A stretch of 64,000 nucleotides of DNA from a bacterium (GCA_030524675.1 JAUNGE010000014.1:1-64000); one strand, 5' to 3'; numbered from the stretch's first letter, positions 7,562 to 17,488 are shown. The notes: generated by a model not told the origin, from the sequence alone. Translations and numbers: made by a program.

Positions 7562-8821
7562 TCATCCTCTCGGTTTTCCGCACTCGGAGCAGAATTTTCC
7601 GGTATTCACGCTGCCGCAGGAACAGGTCCACGGGCCATTTTCCGCTGGTTTCGGGCTTCCGCACTCGGAGCAGAATTTTCCGGTATTCACATTTCCGCAC
7701 GCACAGGTCCAGGTGGCTGCCATTTTTTTTGCCGCCGCACTTTGGGTATGCCCCATACTTCCTGCTACCCCAGCACTTCCTCCTGGCATACCGCTCTGCC
7801 CTGCATATCCGTCAGCGCCCCATCGCTGGTTCATCTGCATCTGCTGCATATTCGCTGCAGAAGCACTGCCCATAAAGCCACCTGCATTCTGCATACCAAA
7901 GCCCATGCCCATATATCCTGTTGCAGCTCCTTTTGCGTTGGAACCAGCTGCCTCCAGACCGCGTGCAATCGCGCCCTGCACATATCCCTCGCGCACCGTT
8001 GGGTCCCCCAACATGGCGCCCTGGTTTCTCATATTGATTAACTTCTGTGACTGCTCATCGTAGGAAAGGCTCGCAATTCCCACCGCCTCAATCACCATGC
8101 CGCGCCGCCTGCACCACTCCTCGTCCAGCACATCAGACATATATCTTCCCAGCTCGCGGCTCTTGGAAGTCACAAAAGAAATGCGTGTTCCGTCCGCAGA
8201 CATCTGGTTGATAGCCGACTGCAGAGCTTCCAGAAATTCATTTCGGTACTGTTCATTAATGCTGCCGATTTCCACCCGCTCTGCATTTCTCGGCACCACC
8301 TCAGCATAAAATTTCAGCGGGTCTGTGATTCGTATCGAATAGGTGCCATGCGCGCGCAAAAACAGCTCCGCATTATAGAAACTGTCAAAATAATTCACTG
8401 GAGTCGGCGTGCCGAACTTGATTCCCTTAATCTCCTGAAGATTGATAAAATATACCTTCTGCATCGTCGGAGTCGCACCGCCGTACTTGATGCGCTCAAA
8501 TGTCTCCGTGAGCGCCTCGCCAAACTGCCCGTTAAACATAGATGGCATGGAAGAAGTCTGCACCACATAGTAGCCTTCCTCTGCGGTATAATCCACCACT
8601 TTTCCACCGTCCACCAGCATCATAAACTGATTTGGATACACATGAATCACAGAACCATTGGAAACCGTGCTGCCGGTTCCACGCACGTTCTGCCCCCTGC
8701 GCATTTTGATTCCGCTCACAAAAACGGTCTGGCTGTCCATATCATCTGGCTCTATCACTTCCAGCCACTGGTCTGCCAGCGATTTTCCAACTGCCTGCAC
8801 TGCTGCTCTCACTATTCCCAT
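7562..8821 (-). CDS. SPFH/virion-core family protein (YdjI-like) with two C-terminal zinc ribbons
   Basis: 419 residues. The first ~250 form an SPFH (stomatin/flotillin-like) domain of the YdjI type, including a conserved FIN-L-EIKGIKFGT segment. A flexible Gly/Met/Gln/Ala-rich linker (about 290-365) leads to two almost identical zinc ribbons, each W-T-C-x-C-G-x-V-N-T-G-K-F-C-S-E-C-G. The ribbons are encoded by a near-perfect DNA duplication (about 34 bases around 7575-7610 and 7660-7695). It heads the ydjIGH-like trio and probably organises a membrane complex under envelope stress. That role is inferred from B. subtilis. Confidence 0.85.
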   Translation of the reverse strand: MGIVRAAVQAVGKSLADQWLEVIEPDDMDSQTVFVSGIKMRRGQNVRGTGSTVSNGSVIHVYPNQFMMLVDGGKVVDYTAEEGYYVVQTSSMPSMFNGQFGEALTETFERIKYGGATPTMQKVYFINLQEIKGIKFGTPTPVNYFDSFYNAELFLRAHGTYSIRITDPLKFYAEVVPRNAERVEIGSINEQYRNEFLEALQSAINQMSADGTRISFVTSKSRELGRYMSDVLDEEWCRRRGMVIEAVGIASLSYDEQSQKLINMRNQGAMLGDPTVREGYVQGAIARGLEAAGSNAKGAATGYMGMGFGMQNAGGFMGSASAANMQQMQMNQRWGADGYAGQSGMPGGSAGVAGSMGHTQSAAAKKMAATWTCACGNVNTGKFCSECGSPKPAENGPWTCSCGSVNTGKFCSECGKPRG

Positions 8822-8917
8822 ATCCGCTGCTCCTTTTCTATTCTTTTCCTGTTATTTTTCTCGTTCTATTATTTCTCTATTGGATTCCTTTTTTCCTGCG
8901 TTCTTCGCATTTCTATT

Positions 8918-9808
8918 TTATTTTCTTCGTCCCTTTACTGGCTCAATCGCCCTCGCAGCGGCAAATAGGAAAAAGAGCGCCAGCGCCACCTGTAAAAATA
9001 CACTGACTCCCACCCAGTGCGCCGTAACCCAGTTCTCCGGAAATCTTCCAAACTGCTGCTCAAACTGGCGCATCACCTGGTTACTGCCCGCCTGCTCGTT
9101 GATAATCAGGTAGAATGTCGCTGCCGGATTTAAGAGCAGCAGATAGCACCCCGCTCCTGCTCTGGGCATATCGTCTCCAATCGCCGTGTACACAGAAGAA
9201 TTCATGCTGTTGATGGAGTAAAAGAAATGATTGAACGCATATGTCCCCGCCACCAGAATCAGCGTCACAATGTATGTCACCACGGAAGCTACCATAGTTT
9301 TTCCAAATACAGCCGAGAAAAATAGCCCCATGCTGCCCACAAACAGTGCCGTCACAGTCAGATATCCCACAAGCATTGCCAGGTCAGTTCCGTTCACACC
9401 GCCATACACAAACACCAGCGACAGAACCGGAAGGCTGGAAATCAGAAGCAGAATGACCGTCTGCAGCGACGCCATGATTTTTCCGATCACAATCTGCTCT
9501 GTGCTCATATCGGTTGTCAGCATCAAATCCAGCGTCTGCCGCTCCCGCTCCCCGCTGATGCAACCGGCCGTGATAGAGGGCACAATGAAAATTACCAGAA
9601 TAAACTCGATTGTCGCCACAAAAATGTACAACTCCAGAAAACTGGAATAGCGCACCTCCGCCGTCATACGCACCTGCTCCATCACAGAGTACATGTTAAA
9701 CAATGCCACAATTGCCAAAATTCCATTAAATGCGAGCATCATCAGCGCAAGGCGGAAACTGCGCGCCGACACTCTGCTCTCTTTCTGAAAAACCGGATTT
9801 ATTTTCAT
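8918..9808 (-). CDS. ABC-2 type transporter permease
   Basis: 296 residues with about six hydrophobic helices: one near 25-45, one near 65-85, then four from about 110 to 285. The short cytoplasmic N-terminus (NPVFQKESR) and the ISGERERQTLDLMLTTD coupling segment are typical of ABC-2 permeases related to gliding-motility and efflux exporters. It overlaps the upstream ATPase gene by four bases (ATGA), so the two make one transporter. The substrate is unknown; the neighbouring large membrane protein suggests an auxiliary subunit. Confidence 0.88.
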   Translation of the reverse strand: MKINPVFQKESRVSARSFRLALMMLAFNGILAIVALFNMYSVMEQVRMTAEVRYSSFLELYIFVATIEFILVIFIVPSITAGCISGERERQTLDLMLTTDMSTEQIVIGKIMASLQTVILLLISSLPVLSLVFVYGGVNGTDLAMLVGYLTVTALFVGSMGLFFSAVFGKTMVASVVTYIVTLILVAGTYAFNHFFYSINSMNSSVYTAIGDDMPRAGAGCYLLLLNPAATFYLIINEQAGSNQVMRQFEQQFGRFPENWVTAHWVGVSVFLQVALALFFLFAAARAIEPVKGRRK

Positions 9809-10740
9809 GAAACATCACCGCCTTTTTGGTCTATAAACTGCATGAAAATCGATTCCAGGCTTCCTCTCTCCCGCATAAAACCGTTGACAGGCACCTCCGC
9901 ATCCACCAGCCGCTGCAAAAGCACCGCCTCATCCCGCTTCTCTCCGGTGAATCCCACAGCAATCTCTTTTCCCTTGATGGAGATGGTCTGCACATACGGA
10001 TGACTCCGAAGAATCGCCATCGTTTTTTCCACTCCATCCAGAACCGAAATCAGAAGAAGATTGGAAGCGTTTACTCTCGATAAAATATCATCAATCGAGC
10101 CCTTCGCTACCATCTTTCCCTGGTCGATAATACCGATATCGGTACAAATCTCCGACAGTTCCGATAAGATGTGGGAGCTGATAAAAATCGTCTTTCCCTG
10201 CTCCTTCAATTCTTTCAAAATTCCCTTCATCTCCAGCCGGCTCTTCGGGTCGAGTCCGGAGGATGGCTCATCCAGCACCAAAAGTGCCGGATCGTGAATC
10301 AGGGCCCTCGCCATGCAGAGCCGCTGCTTCATTCCGCGGGACAGTCCATCCACATAGAAATCCATTTTTTCATCCAGGCCCACCTGCTCTAGCAGCGTCA
10401 TGCAGCGCTGCCTCGCCAAAAGCCCTTCCATCCCGCAGCAGGATGCGAAAAACTCCATATACTCAGATACCTTCAGATTGTCATACACGCCGAAAAAATC
10501 TGGCACATAGCCAATCTTTTTTTTCAGCGCTTTCCGGTTTTTCAGGGCATCCACTCCATCCACCGTTACGCTCCCGCTGTCCGCCCTCAAAAGTCCTGTG
10601 ATAATCTTGATGGTGGTCGTCTTTCCAGCACCATTGCTGCCGACAAAGCCGAACAGTTCTCCATCCTCAATCGACAGGTCCAGACCGTCCAATGCATGAA
10701 ATTTTCCATATGTCTTATGTAAATCTTTGATTTCCAGCAT
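9805..10740 (-). CDS. ABC transporter ATP-binding protein
   Basis: 311 residues, the nucleotide-binding subunit of the ABC-2 exporter encoded next to it. Walker A is GSNGAGKTTTIK (about 35-46), the signature is LSRGMKQRL, and Walker B is LLVLDEPSSGLD; the switch histidine follows in FISSH. A ~90-residue C-terminal extension after the ABC core is typical of drug and lipid exporters of this class. Its start codon touches the stop of the large membrane protein upstream, so all three are one operon. Confidence 0.95.
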   Translation of the reverse strand: MLEIKDLHKTYGKFHALDGLDLSIEDGELFGFVGSNGAGKTTTIKIITGLLRADSGSVTVDGVDALKNRKALKKKIGYVPDFFGVYDNLKVSEYMEFFASCCGMEGLLARQRCMTLLEQVGLDEKMDFYVDGLSRGMKQRLCMARALIHDPALLVLDEPSSGLDPKSRLEMKGILKELKEQGKTIFISSHILSELSEICTDIGIIDQGKMVAKGSIDDILSRVNASNLLLISVLDGVEKTMAILRSHPYVQTISIKGKEIAVGFTGEKRDEAVLLQRLVDAEVPVNGFMRERGSLESIFMQFIDQKGGDVS

Positions 10741-13187
10741 TATCGTTCCCTCCCTATCACAAAAATTGTCGGCAAAATATAATCCCAGGTGTTGGTCTCT
10801 TCGTCATTCTTCTGCACATACTTGACTGTCAGCGTATTTTCTGGTGACAGATACGGCTCCAGTTCTCCGTGTTTAAACCTCTCTTTCTCTTCTATCAAAT
10901 CATAGGTTCCTGTATTGTAGTTGTAGAAATATATATTTCCTGAAAAAACAGACAGATAATAATATTTCTCATTATCCAGGAAGACGTCCGAAAGCGGCTC
11001 AAACACCACCTCGTCAATATCCAGGTCATTTCCAAGCGCATACTCCAGAATCAGCGGGTCCGGTCCATACATGGAATTACTGTCCTCATAATAATTTCCA
11101 CTCGCCACTCTCGGGCTCTTGGAGGTCGCCAGCCTGTAAACATATCCATTCCGTTTTTCTCCCAGAGCAATCGGGGAGACCAGCATAGTACGCCCAAAAC
11201 ATTCATACTTCTGCTCTGCCAGAAAATCCGGATTTTGGTTTTCCTCATAAAATGCAACCACAACTGCACCCTGTGTGTACTGGTTAAAATGCTTCTGCAT
11301 ATAGAACCAGATCATATTGGAACTCTCCAAAGCCGCCAGATATTCACTGTCCTGAATATCTGCTTTGTTATATTTATCATAGCCGGACAGAAACTGTGCT
11401 GCCACATAGCAGTTTGCCAGCGGATAGCGGACAGCCTGCTCGCCGGACAATTCTCTCGTCTCATTCGGCTGCATATTGCCCAACTGCACCACACTGCCGT
11501 ACATCACAATCGCAGCATTCTGGATTTCAAACGGATAGCGGTTTGTCACATAGCCATACACACTGCCGTCAAACAGCGTGACCTCACCTTCCAGGTACTC
11601 TCCTGTGCTCTCCTGACTCTTCTCCATCTTAAAGTATTTCGGGGTGAAAGCCACTGCGTCCTCCACTGCAATCGTTGTGTGGTCTTTCCCATAGCGGATG
11701 CTGACCTGCGGTTCCTCTGTTCCGGTAAATGCTGGTACTTGCTCCATATAATAATAGCGGTTATCTCTCGTCATGGGCTGCAGTGTGTAATCCGAATTCA
11801 CCTGCACTTCATAGCTTTTATTGTACGGTACACGCACATTGATGTATGTCGTATCTGCCGAGGAATCCCTGCTCGCCTCATGGATGGTCGCATAGCTGAA
11901 AAATGCGGAATACAATCTCGTGGAACCGCCCATCATGTAGATAATCCCTGTGAATCCCAGAGAGGAGAGTATCACAGCTGCGCGATAAAAACGTCCCAAG
12001 TCTCTCTTCTTTAAAAACAGATAGAGTCCAGGCCCCACAAAGAGCACGTAGATAGCCATCACTGCCGTATACAGCTCCACCTTCGGAAGCTTGTTCGCAC
12101 TTCCTGACTGCACCATATTCTGCATATCCCAGTAATCCGCCGAATTTTGCTGGTCCTGATAGTTTGCCAGCTGCATCAGGCCATCCTCACCGTAGATTTC
12201 TGTGAACATTTTTCCGAGAAAAGAGGGCTGCTCTCTGCAAAACTCCTCGATGTCCACAAAATCGAACGCCGCCACTGCGATTTTTCCCTGCTCCTGATGA
12301 ATCATAGTCAACAGCGGAAAATCATCACTGGAGAGAAGCACCTGCCCATTTTTCAGCTCAATCTTCACACAGGGAAGCACCAGGCCGGAGTCCCCAGGAC
12401 CAGATTTGCCATACTCCGTGCCGAATGTCACTTCGCGCTCGGCCGTCTCGCTGTATAGCAATCCCATATAGTCCTCATCGAGAATTTCCAGTGTCTTTTG
12501 CGGATTGTTTCCGGTTCCCAAAAGCAGTGTTCCGCCGCGATTTACCCACTCCACCAGAGTGTCCTGCTGCGTGGGGGAGAGCACGTTGACATCAAAATCT
12601 GTCACCAGAAGGACATCCAAAAGGTCCATCTCCAGCAGATTGTCGGGAAAAGTCTCGGCACTCATCGGAATATAGCGCGTCTTCAGGATGCTGTAATAAA
12701 TCCCCACATTGTCAAAATAGGTGAGATGTTCCTGACTGTCACTCAAAACTCCCACAAACAGCTCTGCATTCTCCTTGTTTGTGTCCATCTTGAGGCGTTT
12801 TTTGGCTATCTGCCTGCCGTCTGTGTCTGTCAGAGTCAGATACAGCTGGTCTCGCTGCGACACCAGCGGAATGTGCACCATCTCTGTGCAGGTGCCCTCT
12901 TCCGGCAGGGAAATGGGGTACTGGTACTCATAAATCTCATAGTCGGCTTCCATGGAAAGTACAGACAGCGTCCCTTCTACAGCCTCTCCAGGATTTGAAA
13001 ACTGAATCAGAAGCGGCACATAGCGGCTTCCTTTTGCAATATTCTGATATCCGTATGTGACTTCCATCGAAATGTCATTTTCCAGCCCGCTCTGCACAGA
13101 CGCCATCGCGCACATTCCAATTCCAGTCCCTATAAAGAGGAAAAGCAGAAGAACGACTGCCGCCTTCCGCCCCTTACATCTTTTCAT
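10740..13187 (-). CDS. Large membrane protein, probable auxiliary subunit of the ABC-2 exporter
   Basis: 815 residues. One membrane helix near the N-terminus is followed by a ~350-residue outside region with beta-sandwich-like sequence. That region contains a glutamine-amidotransferase-like fold segment (L-D-V-L-L-V-T-D-F then WVNRGGTLLLGTG). Two closely spaced helices near the middle precede a second large outside region. The arrangement is reminiscent of GldG-like auxiliary proteins paired with GldA/GldF ABC transporters, but this is inference. A GTG at 13265 would extend the ORF; AGGTGA five bases before the ATG at 13187 decides the start. It lies 162 bases after the histidine kinase. Confidence 0.75.
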   Translation of the reverse strand: MKRCKGRKAAVVLLLFLFIGTGIGMCAMASVQSGLENDISMEVTYGYQNIAKGSRYVPLLIQFSNPGEAVEGTLSVLSMEADYEIYEYQYPISLPEEGTCTEMVHIPLVSQRDQLYLTLTDTDGRQIAKKRLKMDTNKENAELFVGVLSDSQEHLTYFDNVGIYYSILKTRYIPMSAETFPDNLLEMDLLDVLLVTDFDVNVLSPTQQDTLVEWVNRGGTLLLGTGNNPQKTLEILDEDYMGLLYSETAEREVTFGTEYGKSGPGDSGLVLPCVKIELKNGQVLLSSDDFPLLTMIHQEQGKIAVAAFDFVDIEEFCREQPSFLGKMFTEIYGEDGLMQLANYQDQQNSADYWDMQNMVQSGSANKLPKVELYTAVMAIYVLFVGPGLYLFLKKRDLGRFYRAAVILSSLGFTGIIYMMGGSTRLYSAFFSYATIHEASRDSSADTTYINVRVPYNKSYEVQVNSDYTLQPMTRDNRYYYMEQVPAFTGTEEPQVSIRYGKDHTTIAVEDAVAFTPKYFKMEKSQESTGEYLEGEVTLFDGSVYGYVTNRYPFEIQNAAIVMYGSVVQLGNMQPNETRELSGEQAVRYPLANCYVAAQFLSGYDKYNKADIQDSEYLAALESSNMIWFYMQKHFNQYTQGAVVVAFYEENQNPDFLAEQKYECFGRTMLVSPIALGEKRNGYVYRLATSKSPRVASGNYYEDSNSMYGPDPLILEYALGNDLDIDEVVFEPLSDVFLDNEKYYYLSVFSGNIYFYNYNTGTYDLIEEKERFKHGELEPYLSPENTLTVKYVQKNDEETNTWDYILPTIFVIGRER

Positions 13188-13349
13188 TTCTTTCACCTGA
13201 TTTTTCACCCATTCTTTCCGAATCGACAACGGCTGCGCATAGGCATCCCCACCACACCCGCACATCTATCTGCACATTCATGCGCATATGCAGCTGCCGC
13301 ATGTCTGCATTTGCCACATATTTTATAGCAGCCATACTCAATGCAGCCG

Positions 13350-14474
13350 TTACAGATTCTCTTTATTTACATCAAAATGTACCTGAAGGCGCACAGTAAA
13401 AACGGTGCCGTTCAGGTCACTTTTCACATCGATTGTGCCGCCGTGCATATCCACGATACTCTTTGCTATCGCGAGGCCCAGTCCAGTACCTCCGGTGTTT
13501 GTGGAACGCGATTGCTCCACCCGATAAAACTTGTTGAACAGAAGCGGCAGCTCTGCCTCCGGAATCACATAGCCATAATTCGTCACTGAAATCTGCACGG
13601 TCTCCTCCTCGGCTTCCACCTTGACGATGACACGTTTTCCCTCCGCTCCATATTTGATGGCGTTATTAATCAGGTTGTCAAACAGACGCGCCATCAGATT
13701 TCCGTCCGCTGTAATCACTTTCGCAGGAACATTCGTCTGCAGTTCATAGTACAGATTTTTCTCTGCAAAGCTGGGATAAAATTCCTCCAAGAGCTGCTCC
13801 AGAAGTTTCACGATATCCACCTGGCTGACGCTCATGGACATCTTTCCATAATTCAGTTTGGTAAATCCGAACAGGTCTTCTATCAACTTTTCCAGGCGGC
13901 GCGATTTTTTGTAGGCAATATCGATGTATTTGCAGCGCATCTCCTGCGGCAGGTCCGGCTTCTGCGAGAGCAGTTCCAGATAACCGATAATCGACGTCAG
14001 AGGAGTCCGCAAATCATGCGCCACATTCGTAATCAGCTCATTCTTCGTCCGCTCCGCCTCGCGCTCCTTCTCCATCAGCTCCTTGAGGTCATGTGCCATC
14101 TGGTTTAGATTGTCTGCCATCGTGGAGAACTCGTCGTCCCCGCGCACCTCGACCGTGGTATTAAAATCGCCCTCAGAAATGTTCTGCATCGCCGCAGAAA
14201 TCCGGCTGATATAGTCCAAAAAACTTTTCTGCATCAGGAGAAATGAGATGGAAAACATGCCGATTCCAAGCAAAACATACACCATCGTCATAAATGTGGA
14301 AGAACTCAAAATCCCGTACAGAGCGGATGTGCTGTAATTTGTCTTTTCCATATACCGCGTAATCATGCCGATATTGGTAATCAGAAAAATCTCAATCAGG
14401 CACGTAATCACCGTGCTGTAGAGAATGTTACTCATGACGCGCGTGTGGAAACGCTTGCTCATATCATTTTTCAA
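13350..14474 (-). CDS. Sensor histidine kinase (VanS-like)
   Basis: 374 residues with two membrane helices (about 17-40 and 57-82) and a very short extracytoplasmic loop, so the signal is probably sensed within the membrane or from a partner. A HAMP linker (about 82-135) is followed by HisKA with the phosphorylated His153 in NVAHDLRTPLTSIIGY, and an HATPase domain with the N-box FDNLINNAIKYG and the glycine box GGTGLGLAIAKSIV. It overlaps the response regulator by 11 bases. The genes downstream (membrane protein, ABC exporter) are its likely targets. Confidence 0.95.
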   Translation of the reverse strand: MKNDMSKRFHTRVMSNILYSTVITCLIEIFLITNIGMITRYMEKTNYSTSALYGILSSSTFMTMVYVLLGIGMFSISFLLMQKSFLDYISRISAAMQNISEGDFNTTVEVRGDDEFSTMADNLNQMAHDLKELMEKEREAERTKNELITNVAHDLRTPLTSIIGYLELLSQKPDLPQEMRCKYIDIAYKKSRRLEKLIEDLFGFTKLNYGKMSMSVSQVDIVKLLEQLLEEFYPSFAEKNLYYELQTNVPAKVITADGNLMARLFDNLINNAIKYGAEGKRVIVKVEAEEETVQISVTNYGYVIPEAELPLLFNKFYRVEQSRSTNTGGTGLGLAIAKSIVDMHGGTIDVKSDLNGTVFTVRLQVHFDVNKENL

Positions 14475-15168
14475 TTTTGTATCCTACCCCCCAGACAGTT
14501 GTGATAATCTTATTCTGCCGGCTGTCCTCTTTCATCTTCCCGCGAAGTCTACGGATATGTACCATAACCGTATTGTTCGCCTCATACACTTTCTCATTCC
14601 AGACTTTCTCAAAAATCTCATCCGTGCTGAACACACGTCCTGGATTCGAGGCGAGAAGATATAGGATATCAAACTCAATGGGAGTCAGTTTGATTTCCTC
14701 GCCGCAGACGATCACCTTGTGATTGTCTTTGTTGATGACAAGGCCGCGGATGGAAATCTCATTCTTCTCCTGCTCTGCCTTCGCATTGTTTGGGTTCAGC
14801 TGGGTGTAGCGGCGCAGCTGGGATTTCACTCTGGCAGTCAGCTCCAGAGGGTTAAACGGCTTTACCACATAGTCATCCGCGCCGGTTCCCAGTCCCAGAA
14901 TCTTATCCAAGTCTGTGGAGCGCGCACTCAGCATGATAATCGGGATATTGTTCGTCTCCCGAATCTTTCGGCACATCTCCAGTCCGTCCATCCCCGGCAT
15001 CATAATATCCAGAAGTACCAGATGAATGTCCTCATTCTCCAGTATTTCCAGTCCCTGCATGGCATTTTCTGCTTTATATACTTTATATCCGTCACTCACC
15101 AGATAAATTTCAACCAAATCCGCAATCTCTTTCTCGTCGTCTACTACCAATATTCCAATCTGAGACAT
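14464..15168 (-). CDS. OmpR-family response regulator (VanR-like)
   Basis: 234 residues. The receiver domain carries the acidic pair Asp10/Asp11, the phosphoacceptor Asp54 in VLLDIMMPG and the conserved Lys in DDYVVKPFNP. A winged-helix DNA-binding domain (about 135-232) includes RVFSTDEIFEKVW. It is the first gene of the two-component pair. Its ribosome site GGGAGG lies inside a 19-bp RNA stem (15170-15235), so its translation may itself be controlled. Confidence 0.96.
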   Translation of the reverse strand: MSQIGILVVDDEKEIADLVEIYLVSDGYKVYKAENAMQGLEILENEDIHLVLLDIMMPGMDGLEMCRKIRETNNIPIIMLSARSTDLDKILGLGTGADDYVVKPFNPLELTARVKSQLRRYTQLNPNNAKAEQEKNEISIRGLVINKDNHKVIVCGEEIKLTPIEFDILYLLASNPGRVFSTDEIFEKVWNEKVYEANNTVMVHIRRLRGKMKEDSRQNKIITTVWGVGYKIEK

Positions 15169-15169
15169 A

Positions 15170-15235
15170 AAAAATACCTCCCTTGTGATTTCAGAAGTTT
15201 CACTAAAAACATCTTACCACAAAAAAGGTATTTTT
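15170..15235 (-). promoter_or_regulatory. RNA hairpin burying the ribosome site of the response regulator
   Basis: In the minus-strand RNA a 19-base arm (15217-15235) can pair along its full length with the arm at 15170-15188, which contains the GGGAGG ribosome site, leaving a 28-base loop. Three G-U pairs hold where the DNA itself is not palindromic (CCC against TTT), which points to selection on RNA pairing. The start codon lies one base beyond the stem. Confidence 0.65.
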
Positions 15236-15364
15236 ACATTACTTTTCTCTTACAAATATTTTGTGTTTCTGGAAGGAATTGCCAGACTTCCTATCCTGCG
15301 CACAAATCCACTTCGCCCAAGCACCTCCATGGGATTTCCCCTGGCTGCGCTGCCGGTATCCACA

Positions 15365-17488
15365 TCAGTGCTCGCTCTCCGCAGGAATGAACACTCTCGT
15401 ATTTCCTCCCAGTTCCTGCAGCTTCTTCGCATTCTGCTCGGCCTCCAGGCAGAACGTATCCTGCGCGCAGATAGCCGCTTTTCCTCTTCTGTCTGGCTTC
15501 TCGTAGCTTCCGTCAGGCTTCAGGATATGCGCCTTCATGGTGTCTGCCAGCTGCACTGCCAGGATGTGCTTTACTTCCTCCTTCAGCTTTGGATCCTCCA
15601 CTGGGAACAGGATTTCCACGCGCTTATCGAGGTTTCTGGGCATCCAGTCGGCACTTCCCATGTAGATTTCCTCGGAGCCAGCGTTTGCGAACCAGAAAAT
15701 GCGAGCATGCTCCAGGAAATTGCCCACGATGGAACGGACCTGAATGTTCTCGCTCAGACCTGGAACGCCTGCACGCAGACAGCAGATACCTCTCACAATC
15801 AGCTCAATCTTTACGCCTGCCGCGCTCGCCTCATACAGCGCGTCGATAATCTCCTTATCACACAGAGAGTTCATCTTTGCAATCATGTGCGCTTCCTGCC
15901 CGTTCTTCGCATGTTTTGTCTCTCTCTCAATCAAACGCAGGAATTTCTTTCTCAGCCACAGCGGTGCGACAGAGAGCTTATTCCATCCAAGCGGCTCTGA
16001 ATAGCCGGACAGCATATTGAACACAGCTGTCGCATCCTCGCCAATCTGCGGATGACAGGTCAGAAGGCCGCAGTCCGTGTAGAGTTTTGCCGTGGAATCA
16101 TTATAGTTTCCGGTTCCCAGATGCACATAGCGGCGGATACCGTCCTCCTCTCTTCGCACTACCAACGTAATCTTACTGTGCGTTTTCAGGCCGACCAGAC
16201 CATAGATAACATGGCATCCTGCCTTCTCCAGCATCTTTGCCCAGATGATATTGTTCTCCTCGTCAAAACGCGCTTTCAGCTCCACGAGAACGGACACCTG
16301 TTTTCCATTGTCCGCCGCCTCTGCGAGCGCTGCGATAATCGGAGAATTGCCGCTGACGCGGTACAGCGTCTGCTTGATTGCCAGTACGTCTGGGTCTTTT
16401 GCCGCCTTTCTCACGAATTCCACCACTGGATCAAAAGTCTGGTATGGATGATGCAGCAGAATGTCGCCTTTGCGGATGTTGGTGAAAATATCGTCGTCGT
16501 TCATCAGTGCCGGAACCATCTGCGGCGTGTATTTTGCGGTCTTTAAATGGTCAAATCCAGCCAGACCGTACATCTTCATCAAGAATGTCAGGTCCAGAGG
16601 ACCATTGATACTGAAAATATCGTCATTCTCCAGCTTCAGTTCTTTCTTCAGGATTTTTAAGAGGCGCTTATCCATCTTTTCCTCAACCTCCAGACGAATT
16701 GCCTCTCCCCACTGCCTCTTTTTTAGCTGTTTCTGAATTTCTTTCAGAAGGTCGGCCGCCTCTTCCTCGTCGATATCGAAATCGGCATTTCTCATGATTC
16801 GGAACGGATGCGCACAGATAATCTCATAGTTTAGGAACAGTGTTTCCATGTTTTTCTCGATGATCTCCTCCAGAAGAATCACCTTTCGCATCTCTCCCTC
16901 CGTCGGAATCTCCACGATTCTTGGAAGGACGCTCGGCACCTGCACCATGGCAAACTCCAGGTCGCCCTCGCCCTCTTTTTTGTGCACCAGAGCAGCGATA
17001 TTTAGGGATTTATTGCGCACCAGAGGAAACGGTCTGGAAGAATCCACCGCCATCGGCGTCAGAACCGGATACACTTCCTCCTTAAAATAGCGGTCCAGAA
17101 ATTCCTCTTCCTTTTTTGTCAGATTTTCATGAGCGCCAATCACAGTCAACCCGTTCTGGCGCAGCGCCGGAAGCAGGGAACGGTTGTATGTGGAATACTG
17201 CATCTCCACCAGCTCGTGCGTCTTCTTTCCAATCTCTGTAAGCTGTTCCTGTGCAGTCATTCCTGCAATGTCTCTCTTTGTATATTTCGCATGCACCATA
17301 TCTTTCAGGGATGCCACACGCACCATAAAGAACTCATCCAGGTTCGATGCTGTGATACTCAAAAATTTCAGACGCTCAAACAGCGGCAAACTTTTATCTC
17401 TCGCCTCGCTCAAAATACGGCAGTCAAACTCGAGCCAGCTCAGCTCTCGGTTTACATATTTTTCTTTTACCTCCAGTTTTTCTTCCAT
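15365..17488 (-). CDS. ppk: Polyphosphate kinase 1
   Basis: Makes inorganic polyphosphate from ATP, reversibly. The 707 residues match the family: an N domain (NRELSWLEFDCRIL near 13), head domain, and two phospholipase-D-like C domains. The catalytic-histidine segment GLKTHSKITLVVRRE and the H-L-G-T-G-N-Y-N-D motif are present. The C-terminus ends in a short charged tail. It lies two bases after the Ppx/GppA gene stop, so synthesis and degradation of polyphosphate are encoded together. Confidence 0.97.
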   Translation of the reverse strand: MEEKLEVKEKYVNRELSWLEFDCRILSEARDKSLPLFERLKFLSITASNLDEFFMVRVASLKDMVHAKYTKRDIAGMTAQEQLTEIGKKTHELVEMQYSTYNRSLLPALRQNGLTVIGAHENLTKKEEEFLDRYFKEEVYPVLTPMAVDSSRPFPLVRNKSLNIAALVHKKEGEGDLEFAMVQVPSVLPRIVEIPTEGEMRKVILLEEIIEKNMETLFLNYEIICAHPFRIMRNADFDIDEEEAADLLKEIQKQLKKRQWGEAIRLEVEEKMDKRLLKILKKELKLENDDIFSINGPLDLTFLMKMYGLAGFDHLKTAKYTPQMVPALMNDDDIFTNIRKGDILLHHPYQTFDPVVEFVRKAAKDPDVLAIKQTLYRVSGNSPIIAALAEAADNGKQVSVLVELKARFDEENNIIWAKMLEKAGCHVIYGLVGLKTHSKITLVVRREEDGIRRYVHLGTGNYNDSTAKLYTDCGLLTCHPQIGEDATAVFNMLSGYSEPLGWNKLSVAPLWLRKKFLRLIERETKHAKNGQEAHMIAKMNSLCDKEIIDALYEASAAGVKIELIVRGICCLRAGVPGLSENIQVRSIVGNFLEHARIFWFANAGSEEIYMGSADWMPRNLDKRVEILFPVEDPKLKEEVKHILAVQLADTMKAHILKPDGSYEKPDRRGKAAICAQDTFCLEAEQNAKKLQELGGNTRVFIPAESEH

